Shown here: positions 7,201 to 15,189 of the stretch, piece by piece
Numbering within the stretch: position 1 is the first letter of the stretch
Layout of the letters: each line of letters starts with the position of its first letter
Origin: Micromonospora orduensis
Lineage (GTDB): Bacteria; Actinomycetota; Actinomycetes; Mycobacteriales; Micromonosporaceae
DNA: 33,768 bases
Reading direction: 5' to 3'
NCBI RefSeq assembly: GCF_006228125.1
Contig: NZ_VDFY01000107.1
Location: forward strand, 1-33,768
Notes under the pieces: generated by a model
Told to the model about the DNA's origin: nothing
Seen by the model: the letters and a program-made list of their open reading frames with translations, nothing else
The model's database searches: none
Made by a program: the position numbers and the translations under genes

Positions 7201-7629
7201 ATGAGGTGGCTCTGGACCCCGGCGTGGATCGCACGCCACGTGGCCATGGTCGTGCTGGTCGTGGGCTTCCTCGGGCTGGGCTGGTGGCAGATCAGCCGGG
7301 CCACCGCCGGCAACAGTCTGAGCTGGGGGTACGCGGTCGAGTGGCCGGTCTTCGCCGGCTTCGTGGTCTACGTGTGGTGGCGCGAGGTGAAGCTGGCCCG
7401 GCGCCGCGCGCAGGGGGACGCCGTGGCCGACTCCGCCGAGGTCCCGGCCGTCGAGCCGGCGCCGGCCGACGCCGCCGGGTCCCGACCGGCGGTACGTCGA
7501 CCGGTGCGGGTGGCCCGGGTGCCCGCCGCCGCAGCGGGTGCCGAGGACGCCGACCTGGCCGCCTACAACCGCTACCTGTCATGGTTGAACGCCAATCCGG
7601 GCGCCCGGCCCGGTGACTACCCCGGCTGA
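7201..7629 (+). CDS. Two-pass membrane protein of unknown function
   Basis: A 142-residue protein with hydrophobic segments at about residues 13-31 and 46-61, an Ala/Pro-rich linker, and a conserved-looking C-terminal end (AYNRYLSWLNANPGARPG). The start is well supported: TACCCT (7188-7193) followed by seven bases and the ATG gives a leaderless promoter; a longer frame upstream has no such support. It is followed 26 bases later by a DUF3817 membrane protein on the same strand, so they probably form an operon. No family function known to me. Confidence 0.75.
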   Translation: MRWLWTPAWIARHVAMVVLVVGFLGLGWWQISRATAGNSLSWGYAVEWPVFAGFVVYVWWREVKLARRRAQGDAVADSAEVPAVEPAPADAAGSRPAVRRPVRVARVPAAAAGAEDADLAAYNRYLSWLNANPGARPGDYPG

Positions 7630-7655
7630 GCCGGGCTTCGGAAGGACGGACGAAG

Positions 7656-7985
7656 GTGGGCGCTGCCCTTACCCGGTACCGCGTGATCGCCTGGATCGTG
7701 GGCGTGGTGCTGATCCTGCTGGTCGTGGTCGGCATGCCACTGAAGTACGGGTTCGACAACCCGGTCGTGGTGGAGACGATCGGGCCGGCGCACGGCTTCC
7801 TCTACATGATCTACCTGGTGGCCGCCTTCGACCTCAGCCGCCGGGCTGACTGGCCGTTGAAGCGGATGCTGCTGGTGATGCTGGCCGGCACCATGCCGTT
7901 CGTCTCGTTCTACGCCGAGCGCCGGGTCAGCTCCTGGCTGGCCGCCCCGCGCGCCGAGCGGACCCCGGAGCCGGTCGCCAACTGA
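7656..7985 (+). CDS. DUF3817 domain-containing membrane protein
   Basis: A 109-residue integral membrane protein with the DUF3817 layout: YRVIAWIVGVVLILLVVVG (first membrane helix), the conserved KYGFDNP and the segment GPAHGFLYMIYLVAAFDLS, then a third helix (MLLVMLAGTMPFVSFY). A GGAAGGA ribosome site precedes the GTG start. It probably shares a transcript with the preceding two-pass membrane protein. Function unknown. Confidence 0.88.
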   Translation: MGAALTRYRVIAWIVGVVLILLVVVGMPLKYGFDNPVVVETIGPAHGFLYMIYLVAAFDLSRRADWPLKRMLLVMLAGTMPFVSFYAERRVSSWLAAPRAERTPEPVAN

Positions 7986-8004
7986 GGCGCCGCCGAGGGA
8001 CGGG

Positions 8005-8526
8005 TCAGCGGCTGGGCCGCCACGGGTCGGCCCCGGCGAGCGGGTCGACCCAGTCGCCGTACCGGTTCACCTCCCGGGCCCGCAGCAGTGCCCGGGTGAC
8101 CTGGCCGAACTGCCGCTCGTCGTCGGCGCTGAACAGCAGCACCTCGGCGCCCCGGTGCCACCCCCACAACTCGTACGGCGGTGGCCGCCACCGGTCCCCG
8201 ACCAGGGCGAGGGCCGCCGGCAGCAGGAACACCGCGCCGAGGATGAGGTACGCCCCGGCGGTCAGCCGTTGCAGGCCGCCGGTGAAGCCGAGCAGCAGCC
8301 CCACGCCGGCGAGCATGGCGGCGGTGATGACGACGGCTCGGACGGCGATCCGGTCGTGCGGGCCCCTGGTGGTGCGCAGGTGGGTCAGGTCGGCGATCCG
8401 GTAGCTGGTCCGGCCGACGGTGAACCGGTCGACGGTGACGATGATGCCGGGTCGCGCGTACAGCAGGGTCGACCTGGCACCGGGCACCGTTCGCGGCGGT
8501 CGCGTCTTTGCGCCTTCACGATTCAC
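8005..8526 (-). CDS. DUF6232 family membrane protein
   Basis: A 173-residue protein. The N-terminal part (LLYARPGIIVTVDRFTVG, then YRIADLTHLR) matches the DUF6232 pattern of a short beta domain, followed by two membrane helices (AVVITAAMLAGVGLLLGF and AYLILGAVFLLPAALALVG) and a C-terminal cytosolic part (WGWHRGAEVLLFSADDERQF). The frame is open up to 8682, but the GTG at 8526 has GGGAGGA just upstream, and the extension is low-complexity Arg/Pro/Thr. It is convergent with the DUF3817 gene, only 19 bases away. Function unknown. Confidence 0.78.
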   Translation of the reverse strand: MNREGAKTRPPRTVPGARSTLLYARPGIIVTVDRFTVGRTSYRIADLTHLRTTRGPHDRIAVRAVVITAAMLAGVGLLLGFTGGLQRLTAGAYLILGAVFLLPAALALVGDRWRPPPYELWGWHRGAEVLLFSADDERQFGQVTRALLRAREVNRYGDWVDPLAGADPWRPSR

Positions 8527-9025
8527 GGTTCCTCCCGTGGGGCGGTTCGTCGGGTTGCCCCGTCGGTCACGGCTCGGCCGCGTATCGACGGGAATCCCGG
8601 CTCCGGTCCCCATTGTGTTGTGGCGCTGCCACCTCACCAGGGCATTTGCCGGCTCCCGACAGGTCACCCGGGCGGACGACATCGACCGGAAACCACCTCC
8701 ATTTCGGCTTTTATCGGTTATGCAGCCCAGCTATCCGGCGGCATACGCCCGGAACGACGAAAGTCGTATATCCGTCAGACCTCGCGAAGAGGGCAGAAGA
8801 TCTCACGTCGGCGAGCGTCACGAACAACCGGAGAGCCACCGGACGCATCCGCCCGACACACCACTCCGCCAACTTTGACCCCTGCTTCAACTGCGCGTAA
8901 CAGGCGTCCCGGGTTAGGTTGGGCGGGCCGGCCCGGCCCAGCGCCGTCCACCCGGATGGCCCCGGACGGTGCCGCCGAGGGCGTCAGCAGCCCGACGGCG
9001 GCCGTGGGAGAGGGGCTTTCCGCTC
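8527..9025. other. Long intergenic region with lower GC content
   Basis: About 500 bases between divergent genes without a convincing ORF. The part around 8690-8880 is clearly richer in A+T than the surroundings and holds small perfect hairpins, e.g. ACGAC-GAAA-GTCGT (8754-8767) and GGCG/CGCC just before it. TTGACC (8875-8880), 17 bases, TAACAG (8898-8903) is a plausible promoter for the NlpC/P60 gene. I looked for the c-di-AMP (ydaO) riboswitch often found before such genes and did not find its conserved core. Confidence 0.4.
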
Positions 9026-10003
9026 TTGTCATCCCTGAGAAACCTGCTGCGTATCGTGGCGTTGGCCGGGATGTCGGCCGCGCTGATCGCCCCGCCGGTG
9101 GTGGCCCGCGCCGAGCCGTCCCCCGCCGACCTGACCCGCCAGATCGAAGCGTCCTCGGGCGAGCTCGAGCGGGTCGTCGAGGCATACAACAAGCTCCGGG
9201 AGGAGATCAAGACCAACGAGGCCTCGGTGGCCCGATTACAGGCCCGCATCGGCCCACTGGAACAGCAGGCCGAACAGAGCCGGGCCGATGTTGCCGAGTT
9301 GGCGACCACGGCGTACAAGAGTGGCGGCCTGCGGACTGCGGATGCGCTGCTGCGTCCCGGCGGGTCGGCCGCGCTGCTGGACCGTCTCGGCGCCCTCGAC
9401 CAGCTGACCCGCCAGCGGCAGGAGCGCATCTCCGGCTACACCGCGAACCAGCGGCGGCTGCTCGACGAGAAGACCCGCCTCGACGCCACGCTGACCCGGC
9501 AGGCCGCACAGGCCCGCCAGCTCGCGGCCGGCAAGAAGCGCATCGAGGGAGACCTGGCGAAGCTGTACGAGCTGCGTCGTCAGGCGTACGGCGCGGCCAC
9601 CGAGCGTCCCGAACCCAGGGCCGCGGCGGCGGAGGCCAGGAACGTGCCCAACGTCTCCGGTAGCGCCGGGGTCGCGGTGCGCTACGCCTTCGGCGCGTTG
9701 GGCAAGCCGTACGTCTGGGCGGCCGACGGACCGAACGGCTACGACTGCTCCGGGCTGACCTCGGCCGCCTGGCGGGCCGCCGGGAAGTCACTGCCGCACA
9801 ACACCCGGATGCAGTGGGGAGCGGTCGCCCACATCGGCCGGGGCGACCTGCGCCCGGGTGACCTGATCTTCTACAACGGGCTCGGCCACGTCGCTCTCTA
9901 CGTGGGCGACGGCCAGGTGATCGACGCGCCGAGCGCCGGTCGCAACGTGCTCAAGCGCGGCATGAACATGATGCCGATCCAGGGCTACGGGCGGGTCCGC
10001 TAG
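9026..10003 (+). CDS. Secreted NlpC/P60 family cell-wall hydrolase with coiled-coil
   Basis: A D,L-endopeptidase-type peptidoglycan hydrolase, exported. From the TTG at 9026 the protein starts MSSLRNLLR, then a hydrophobic core and the cleavage site VARA, a classical signal peptide; GGGAGAGGGG (9006-9015) is a suitable ribosome site. A GTG at 8969 would add 19 Arg/Pro-rich residues. Residues about 30-190 form a long coiled-coil (EQQAEQSRADVAEL and similar heptads). The C-terminal domain has the catalytic Cys in YDCSGLTS, the His in GLGHVALYVGDG and a third polar position near DAPSAG. The layout resembles RipA-like and Streptomyces P60 proteins. Ends at a strong terminator. Confidence 0.9.
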   Translation: MSSLRNLLRIVALAGMSAALIAPPVVARAEPSPADLTRQIEASSGELERVVEAYNKLREEIKTNEASVARLQARIGPLEQQAEQSRADVAELATTAYKSGGLRTADALLRPGGSAALLDRLGALDQLTRQRQERISGYTANQRRLLDEKTRLDATLTRQAAQARQLAAGKKRIEGDLAKLYELRRQAYGAATERPEPRAAAAEARNVPNVSGSAGVAVRYAFGALGKPYVWAADGPNGYDCSGLTSAAWRAAGKSLPHNTRMQWGAVAHIGRGDLRPGDLIFYNGLGHVALYVGDGQVIDAPSAGRNVLKRGMNMMPIQGYGRVR

Positions 10004-10008
10004 CGGAT

Positions 10009-10055
10009 ACGGCGAACGGCCGGCGTCCCCCTATCGGACGCCGGCCGTTCGCCGT
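10009..10055. terminator. Bidirectional terminator, 20-bp stem
   Basis: Perfect 20-bp inverted repeat (10009-10028 with 10036-10055) around a seven-base loop, between the convergent NlpC/P60 and sigma factor genes. Confidence 0.85.
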
Positions 10056-10068
10056 CATTACTACCAGG

Positions 10069-11058
10069 TCAGGCGGCCTGCAGACCCTCCGCCCGGGCCA
10101 GCTCACGGAGTCGGCCGAGGGCCTGGATCTCCAGCTGCCGGATCCGCTCGCGGGACAGCGAGAACCGGGACGCGACCTCGGTCAGCGAGTGCTCGCGGCC
10201 GTCCTCCAGCCCGTAGCGGGCCCGCATGATGCCGGCCGACCGGTCGTCGAGGTGGTTGAGCAGCCCTTCGATGCGCTGCCGCTCCAGACCGCTGAGGACG
10301 ATGTCCTCCGGCGACGGCGCGTCACTGTCGGCGACCAGGTCACCCAGGTTGGTGTCGCCGTCGTCGCCGACCGGGGTGTCCAGCGAGACGGTGTCCTGCG
10401 ACCAGCGGCGCAGCTCGTTGACCCGCTCGACGGTGACGCCGAGCGACGCGGCGATCTGCTCCGGCTCCGGGTCGCTGCCCAGTTCACGGGTGAGCTGCCG
10501 GGTCACGTTGCGCATCCGGTTGACGTCCTCCACCAGGTGCACCGGCAGACGGACGGTGCGCTCCTGCTGGGCGATCGCCCGGCTGATGGCCTGGCGGATC
10601 CACCAGGTGGCGTAGGTGGAGAACTTGTAGCCACGCTCGTAGTCGAACTTCTCGACCGCCCGGACGAGGCCGGTGTTGCCCTCCTGGATCAGGTCCAGCA
10701 TGGGCATGCCCGAGCGCACGTAACGGCGGGCGATCGACACGACAAGTCGCAGGTTGGCGCGGATGAAGAGGTCCTTCGCCCGCTCGCCCTCGACGACCAG
10801 CCGATCCAGGTCGTCCCGGTCGACACCGTCGGGAACGGCGCCCTCACCGAGCAGGTGCTCGGCGTAGAGGCCGGCCTCGATCGCCTTGGAGAGATCGACC
10901 TCCATGGCGGCGTCCAGCAGTGGCGTCCGGGAGATCTCGTGCAGGTAGACGCCGACCAGGTCGCGCTCCTCGGCAACCTCGTCGGTTCGCATGCCGATGT
11001 TCTTGTCCACGTTGCCCACGGTCCCCTCGCTCGCGCCGGTTGCCCGGTTCCTTGCCAT
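10069..11058 (-). CDS. Group 2 sigma-70 family RNA polymerase sigma factor (HrdD/SigB-like)
   Basis: A 329-residue primary-like sigma factor without the long region 1.1 of the essential HrdB/SigA. Region 1.2 (DLVGVYLHEISRTPLL) is followed by region 2 (ANLRLVVSIARRYVRSG to KFSTYATWWIRQAISRAI), region 3 (LPVHLVEDVNRMRN) and region 4 with the -35-binding helix (SLSRERIRQLEIQALGRLRE). Regions 2.4 and 4.2 are near the housekeeping consensus, so it should read HrdB-type promoters. A perfect SigR/SigH-type promoter lies upstream, as reported for hrdD of Streptomyces, with similar control known for mycobacterial sigB. The start is uncertain: GTG codons at 11019 and 11010 behind an AGGGG are alternatives. 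Confidence 0.93.
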   Translation of the reverse strand: MARNRATGASEGTVGNVDKNIGMRTDEVAEERDLVGVYLHEISRTPLLDAAMEVDLSKAIEAGLYAEHLLGEGAVPDGVDRDDLDRLVVEGERAKDLFIRANLRLVVSIARRYVRSGMPMLDLIQEGNTGLVRAVEKFDYERGYKFSTYATWWIRQAISRAIAQQERTVRLPVHLVEDVNRMRNVTRQLTRELGSDPEPEQIAASLGVTVERVNELRRWSQDTVSLDTPVGDDGDTNLGDLVADSDAPSPEDIVLSGLERQRIEGLLNHLDDRSAGIMRARYGLEDGREHSLTEVASRFSLSRERIRQLEIQALGRLRELARAEGLQAA

Positions 11059-11118
11059 TCCCCACGTCCGTCAGCCCCTGGTAACTTCCGTTGTGCCCCT
11101 CGGTGCTGACACCTACAC

Positions 11119-11144
11119 AACAGATGAGACGTGTCGGGGATTCC
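11119..11144 (-). promoter_or_regulatory. SigR/SigH-type promoter of the sigma factor gene
   Basis: On the minus strand GGAAT (11144-11140), exactly 18 bases, then GTT (11121-11119): a perfect match to the SigR consensus GGAAT-N18-GTT. Transcription would start near 11110, giving a leader of about 50 bases before the sigma factor start. This links the gene to the thiol-oxidative stress regulon. Confidence 0.75.
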
Positions 11145-11435
11145 ATGTGGTGAGTCGAAAGTGTCACGAATGCCTGAGTAGTAGCTGAGAGCGCGGTCCA
11201 TGTTTGCTGTCAGCACCCCGGCGGGTGGCTCGCCGCTGCGCACACCACGTACGGGTCCCAACCATGGCAACACCGCCCGCCGCGGGGGCACAGCGACCCG
11301 GGTCACCACCGTGGTGCGATCCTGGTCACTGCCAGATACGCACCGGTGGACCGGTCGGTTCATCCACGGGGGTGTTATTACCCCCCGCCCCGATGAACAA
11401 TCCGGAGCCCCGTTCGCTTCCCGGGGTGTGCAGGG
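11145..11435. other. Intergenic region downstream of murQ with terminator-like hairpins
   Basis: No convincing gene. Downstream of murQ on the minus strand are CCCCG/CGGGG around 11402-11425 and a larger interrupted hairpin: TTCATC (11359-11364) with GATGAA (11392-11397), enclosing GGGGGT-gttatt-ACCCCC (11368-11385). These probably terminate the murR-murQ transcript. The remainder (11145-11350) shows nothing I can assign. Confidence 0.5.
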
Positions 11436-12392
11436 CTAGGAGGAGAGCAGGGCCAGAGCGCCGCGTACCTGGTCGGCGGAGCGGGCCAGCGCGGCCCGGG
11501 CGGCGCCGACCTCGGCACCGGAGACCAGCGACACCAGGGCGGTCTTCAGGTCGCCGTCGGCCTCGGCGAGCGCCCGCCGGGAAACCTCCTCGGAGCAGCC
11601 GGTCGCCTCCATGAGGATCGAGATCATTCGTCCGCGGAGCTTCGCGTTGGTGGCCACCATATCGATCATGAGGTTCGAGTAGACCCGCCCCAGGCGCACC
11701 ATGACGGCTGTCGAGAACGTGTTGAGCACCAATTTCTGCGCGGTGCCCGCCTTCATCCGGGTCGACCCGGTGACGACCTCCGGTCCGGTGTCCACCCCGA
11801 TGAACACGTCGACCGACCGGGCCGCCTCCGCTTCCGGATTGGCGCAGAGGAGCACAGTCGAGGCGCCCTTGGCGCGGGACGTGGCGAGCGCCCCGAGGAC
11901 GTACGGGGTACGTCCGCTGGCGGCCAGACCGACCACCAGGTCACCGGCGCGCACACAACTGGCCGCCTCGACCGCACCGCCCCGCTCGTCGTCCTCGGCG
12001 TCCTCCACGGCCCGCCACATGGCATCCGGGCCGCCGGCGAGGTGGGAGCAGAACCAGTGCCGGGGCGAGTTGAAGGTGGGAGCCAGCTCGGCCGCGTCGA
12101 GAACGCCCAGCCGGCCGGACGTGCCGGCGCCGAAGTAGTGCACCCGGTGGCCCCCGCGCAGCGCGTCGACGGCCAGGTCGACAGTGGCGGCGATCTCGTC
12201 GAGCACCGCGGCGACGGCCGCGGGCACCCGCCGGTCGGCGTCGTTGATCACGGTGAGGACGTCCCGGGTCGACATCAGGTCGAGGTCGGCGCTGAGCGGG
12301 TTGCGCCGTTCGGTGGGGGCGCCCACCCGGACGGTCGGGCGGGCGGGCGGTGCGGGCATGTCCTCGTCCGGCTCGATCGCACCGGCCGTCAT
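11436..12392 (-). CDS. murQ: N-acetylmuramic acid 6-phosphate etherase
   Basis: Cleaves the lactyl ether of MurNAc 6-phosphate to give GlcNAc 6-phosphate and D-lactate in cell-wall recycling (cytoplasm). The SIS-domain signature is clear: TERRNPLSADLDLMST at the start, the sugar-phosphate loop GAGTSGRLGVLDAAELAPTF (about 90-110), GLAASGRTPYVLGAL, and the family-diagnostic TGSTRMKAGTAQKLVLN (about 210). The C-terminal helical UBA-like part is complete. Length (318) is usual for the family. Its start overlaps the stop of murR by four bases, so both are translated from one transcript. Confidence 0.96.
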   Translation of the reverse strand: MTAGAIEPDEDMPAPPARPTVRVGAPTERRNPLSADLDLMSTRDVLTVINDADRRVPAAVAAVLDEIAATVDLAVDALRGGHRVHYFGAGTSGRLGVLDAAELAPTFNSPRHWFCSHLAGGPDAMWRAVEDAEDDERGGAVEAASCVRAGDLVVGLAASGRTPYVLGALATSRAKGASTVLLCANPEAEAARSVDVFIGVDTGPEVVTGSTRMKAGTAQKLVLNTFSTAVMVRLGRVYSNLMIDMVATNAKLRGRMISILMEATGCSEEVSRRALAEADGDLKTALVSLVSGAEVGAARAALARSADQVRGALALLSS

Positions 12393-13303
12393 GCCCGCCT
12401 CCGGTTGGCGCCCACCCGGTGCGACTGGACCGCCTCGGCGGTCGCCTCGAGGGCCTTGCGGGCCCGGGACCGGTTGCGGGCGGCCACGCCGACGAAGAGG
12501 CAGTCGACCACGGTGAGCTGGGCCAGGCGGCTGGCGGTCGCGCCGGAGCGGTAGGTGGTCTCCCGCGCCGCGGTGGTCAGCACGAAGTCGGCCACCTCGG
12601 TGATCGGCGAGCGGGGGAAGTTGGTAAGCGCCACGGTGACGGCACCCCGCGTCCGGGCCTGCTCCAGCACCTCGATCACGTCGGAGGTGGTGCCGGTGTG
12701 TGAGATGCCGACCGCGACGTCGCCCCGACCGAGCAGCGCGGCGGACGTCAGCGCGGTGTGCACGTCCGGGAAGTAGAAGGCGATCCGGCCGATGCGGTGC
12801 AGCTTCTGCTGGAAGTCGGAGGCGACGAACCCGCTGGCGCCGGCACCGTAGATGTCGATCCGTCCGGCGCCGCTGATGGCCTCGACGACCTGCTCACAGA
12901 CCGCCGGGTCGAGCTGCTCGGCGGTCTCCTCGACGGCGCGGGCGTCGTTGAACGCGATGGTGGCGATGATCTGGGCGAGGTCGGCGCCGGGTGGGATGTC
13001 GCCGCCGACCACCCGGGCGTCCGGGGGCTCGATGCGGCGGGCGGCCTCGGCAGCGAGCCGGATGCGCAGTTGCGGGTAGCCGTCCATGCCCACCGAGCGG
13101 CAGAACCGGATGACTGTCGCCTCCGACGTCTCCGCCGCGGTGGCGAGGTCGGTGATGGTCCGCCGTGCGGCGGCGGCCGGGTCGGACACGACCAGCCGGG
13201 CGACGCGCTGCTCGGCGGGCGACAGCGACGGCAACAGCCCGCTGATGTGGACGATCAGCCCACCGGGCTCGTGACTCGCAGAAATCTTCGCACTCTTCGC
13301 CAC
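12389..13303 (-). CDS. murR: MurR/RpiR family transcriptional regulator
   Basis: A 304-residue regulator. Residues about 20-95 form the RpiR helix-turn-helix (LSPAEQRVARLVVSDP, then TITDLATAAETSEATVIRFC), and residues about 125-270 a SIS domain that binds a phosphosugar (IDIYGAGASGFVASDFQQKL, GISHTGTTSDVIEVLEQA). Because it is coupled to murQ, the ligand is probably MurNAc 6-phosphate or a product of its breakdown. GTG start without a ribosome site; the promoter lies so close that the mRNA is probably leaderless. A palindrome over the -10 box suggests autoregulation. Confidence 0.92.
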   Translation of the reverse strand: MAKSAKISASHEPGGLIVHISGLLPSLSPAEQRVARLVVSDPAAAARRTITDLATAAETSEATVIRFCRSVGMDGYPQLRIRLAAEAARRIEPPDARVVGGDIPPGADLAQIIATIAFNDARAVEETAEQLDPAVCEQVVEAISGAGRIDIYGAGASGFVASDFQQKLHRIGRIAFYFPDVHTALTSAALLGRGDVAVGISHTGTTSDVIEVLEQARTRGAVTVALTNFPRSPITEVADFVLTTAARETTYRSGATASRLAQLTVVDCLFVGVAARNRSRARKALEATAEAVQSHRVGANRRRA

Positions 13304-13306
13304 GGA

Positions 13307-13338
13307 TGAAACTTACTTTCACCAGGCGTGAGCGTCAA
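13307..13338 (-). promoter_or_regulatory. murRQ promoter with overlapping palindromic operator
   Basis: Minus strand: TTGACG (13338-13333), 17-base spacer, TAAGTT (13315-13310), then six bases to the GTG start. This is a near-consensus housekeeping promoter giving a leaderless transcript. The palindrome TGAAA-N5-TTTCA (13307-13321) covers the -10 box and is the natural site for MurR binding. Confidence 0.7.
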
Positions 13339-13378
13339 CTATGACTGTCAGGGGTGGGAAAAGTGTCGCCGACCGGGA

Positions 13379-14395
13379 TCACCTGTCCCGTACAGCCTGC
13401 CACTCCCGCAGGACCACCGCCTCATCCGCGGGGTCGAGTCCACCCTGCCGTACGTCGTCCGGCCGTGCTGTCATCCAGGTCGCGGTCGCCCGAACGGTGT
13501 CGGACAGCGGACGGACCGTCAGCCCCGCGTCCAGCGCCGGCCGGGCGTCCCGGTCCATCAGGCCGGCCCACTCCGGCAGCCGCGCCCAGAGCGGCAGCGC
13601 CCGCTCCCCCGACCACTCGCGCACGTCGCAGGCCAGCAGGAAATCCTGATCGACCCAGGTGAGGTGCGGGTCGGCGACGCCCAGCCCGGCCGCCACACCG
13701 GTCAGCAGCTCCTCCCGGGACATCGCCGGTCCGACCCCGTCGTAGGTGCCGACGAGGCGGGCACCGGCGGCGTGCAGCAACCAGCCGGCCAGGTCGGCGA
13801 CGTCCACGAACTGCACCCGGTCGGTCGGTCGCCCCGGCGCGAGAACCTCCCCGCCACGCGCCAGCCGTCGCACCCAGTACGGGAAGCGGTCGCTCGGATC
13901 CTCCGCGCCCACGATCAGCCCGGCCCGGCAGATGAACGAGCGGTCCTCGCCCATCCGTTCCCGGACCAGCCGCTCGATGCTGACCTTGCACTCGCCGTAC
14001 CAGCGGTTGTCGGGGTCGACCGGGGCGTCCACGTCCGGCGGGGCGGGCGGCAGCACCGGCGCGTCCGCCGCGGTCTGCCCCGGGGTGGTGTTGTCCGCGT
14101 ACACCGAGATGGTCGACACGAACGACCAGTGACCCACGTGGTCGGCGAGCGCGGCGAGCGCGTGCCGGGCATGGCTTACCTGGCGGGTGACGTCCACCAC
14201 CGCGTCGAAGCCGTCGCCGGCGAGCGACGCCGGCGCCGCCGGGTCGTCGCGGTCGATCGACACGAACCGCGCCCCGCTCGGCGCGTCGCCGGACACGCCC
14301 CGGGCCGCGCAGGTCACGTCGTGGCCCTGCGCGACGGCGAGCCGGGCCAGCGCCCGGCCGAGGAACCGCGTGCCACCGAGAATGAGGATCCGCAT
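13379..14395 (-). CDS. NAD(P)-binding epimerase/reductase, extended SDR
   Basis: A 338-residue protein with an N-terminal Rossmann fold: RILILGGTRFLGRALARLA gives the GGTxFxG nucleotide motif. WSFVSTISVYA and WYGECKVSIERLV provide the S...YxxxK-type active site of extended SDRs (Y-G-E-C-K). The C-terminal part (RVQFVDVADLAGWLLHA) is typical of NAD-dependent epimerase/dehydratase-like proteins whose substrate is not known. The ATG at 14395 starts directly at the Rossmann strand with AGGA upstream; the open frame to 14455 adds only an unlikely Cys/Trp-rich extension. It is divergent from the SDR gene at 14500. Confidence 0.85.
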   Translation of the reverse strand: MRILILGGTRFLGRALARLAVAQGHDVTCAARGVSGDAPSGARFVSIDRDDPAAPASLAGDGFDAVVDVTRQVSHARHALAALADHVGHWSFVSTISVYADNTTPGQTAADAPVLPPAPPDVDAPVDPDNRWYGECKVSIERLVRERMGEDRSFICRAGLIVGAEDPSDRFPYWVRRLARGGEVLAPGRPTDRVQFVDVADLAGWLLHAAGARLVGTYDGVGPAMSREELLTGVAAGLGVADPHLTWVDQDFLLACDVREWSGERALPLWARLPEWAGLMDRDARPALDAGLTVRPLSDTVRATATWMTARPDDVRQGGLDPADEAVVLREWQAVRDR

Positions 14396-14499
14396 CCGCC
14401 GATCCTGCTTCGCCGCCGCCCGATCGCGCCAACAACTCTGCTCCCAGCAGAGCACGGGCGGGCCGACGGGTCACCGGATTGGACGCTAGCGTGTGGCGC

Positions 14500-15189
14500 A
14501 TGGCCGAGCGCAGTGTGTTGGTGACCGGAGGCTCAGGCGGGCTCGGCGGGGCGGTCGTCGCGTCGTTCGTCGAGGCGGGCTGGCGGGTGGTCGTACCTCA
14601 GCGGGGTGCTCTGCCCGGGTCGGAGCCGGCGGCGGACGCGCTGGTCCGGGTCGCCGCGGACCTGACCGACCCGGCTGGCGCGGCCCGGGCCGTCGAGGCC
14701 GCCGCCGGCGAGCCGGCGGCGCCGCTGCGGGCGGTGGTCAACCTGGTCGGCGGGTACGCCAGCGGCGGTCTGGTCCACGAGACACCGGTCGAGGAGTTCG
14801 AGCGGATGCTCACCCTCAACCTGCGGCCCACCTACCTGGCCACCCAGGCCGCGCTGCCGCACCTGGTGGCCGGCGGCGGCGCGGTGGTCTGCGTCTCGGC
14901 CCGCGCGGCGGTAGCCCCGTTCCCGGGCGCGGCCGGTTACGTCACGGCCAAGGCGGCGGTGCTGGCCTTCGCCAACGCGGTCGCGGTCGAGTACCGGTCC
15001 CGCGGCGTGCGCTGCAACACCGTGCTGCCCAGCGTCATCGACACGCCTGCCAACCGGGCAGCCCAGCCCACCGCCGACCACTCGCGCTGGGTCACTCCCG
15101 CCGAGATCGCGCCGGTGATCCGCTTCCTCGCGTCAGCCGACTCCGCTCCGACCAGCGGCGCCACCGTTCCGGTCTACGGGCGGGCCTGA
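14500..15189 (+). CDS. SDR family NAD(P)-dependent oxidoreductase
   Basis: A 229-residue classical short-chain dehydrogenase. TGGSGGLG (residues 9-16) is the cofactor loop; the catalytic residues are Ser134 (VCVSARAAV), Tyr147 and Lys151 (YVTAK). NLVGGYASGG contains the usual NxxG segment, and NTVLPSVIDTPANR is the P-x-x-I-x-T motif. Start: TAGCGT (14487-14492), seven bases, ATG at 14500, a leaderless pattern; an in-frame GTG at 14491 overlaps that box. The 3' end overlaps the convergent kinase gene by 16 bases. The substrate cannot be predicted. Confidence 0.9.
   Translation: MAERSVLVTGGSGGLGGAVVASFVEAGWRVVVPQRGALPGSEPAADALVRVAADLTDPAGAARAVEAAAGEPAAPLRAVVNLVGGYASGGLVHETPVEEFERMLTLNLRPTYLATQAALPHLVAGGGAVVCVSARAAVAPFPGAAGYVTAKAAVLAFANAVAVEYRSRGVRCNTVLPSVIDTPANRAAQPTADHSRWVTPAEIAPVIRFLASADSAPTSGATVPVYGRA

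Noticed and set aside
8682..9025. c-di-AMP (ydaO) riboswitch upstream of the NlpC/P60 gene
   Set aside because: Expected from known actinobacterial examples, but its conserved core sequences were not found.
13328..14524. Plus-strand frame covering the epimerase and the SDR start
   Set aside because: Antisense to the NAD-binding gene with its clear Rossmann motif; no ribosome site or domain.
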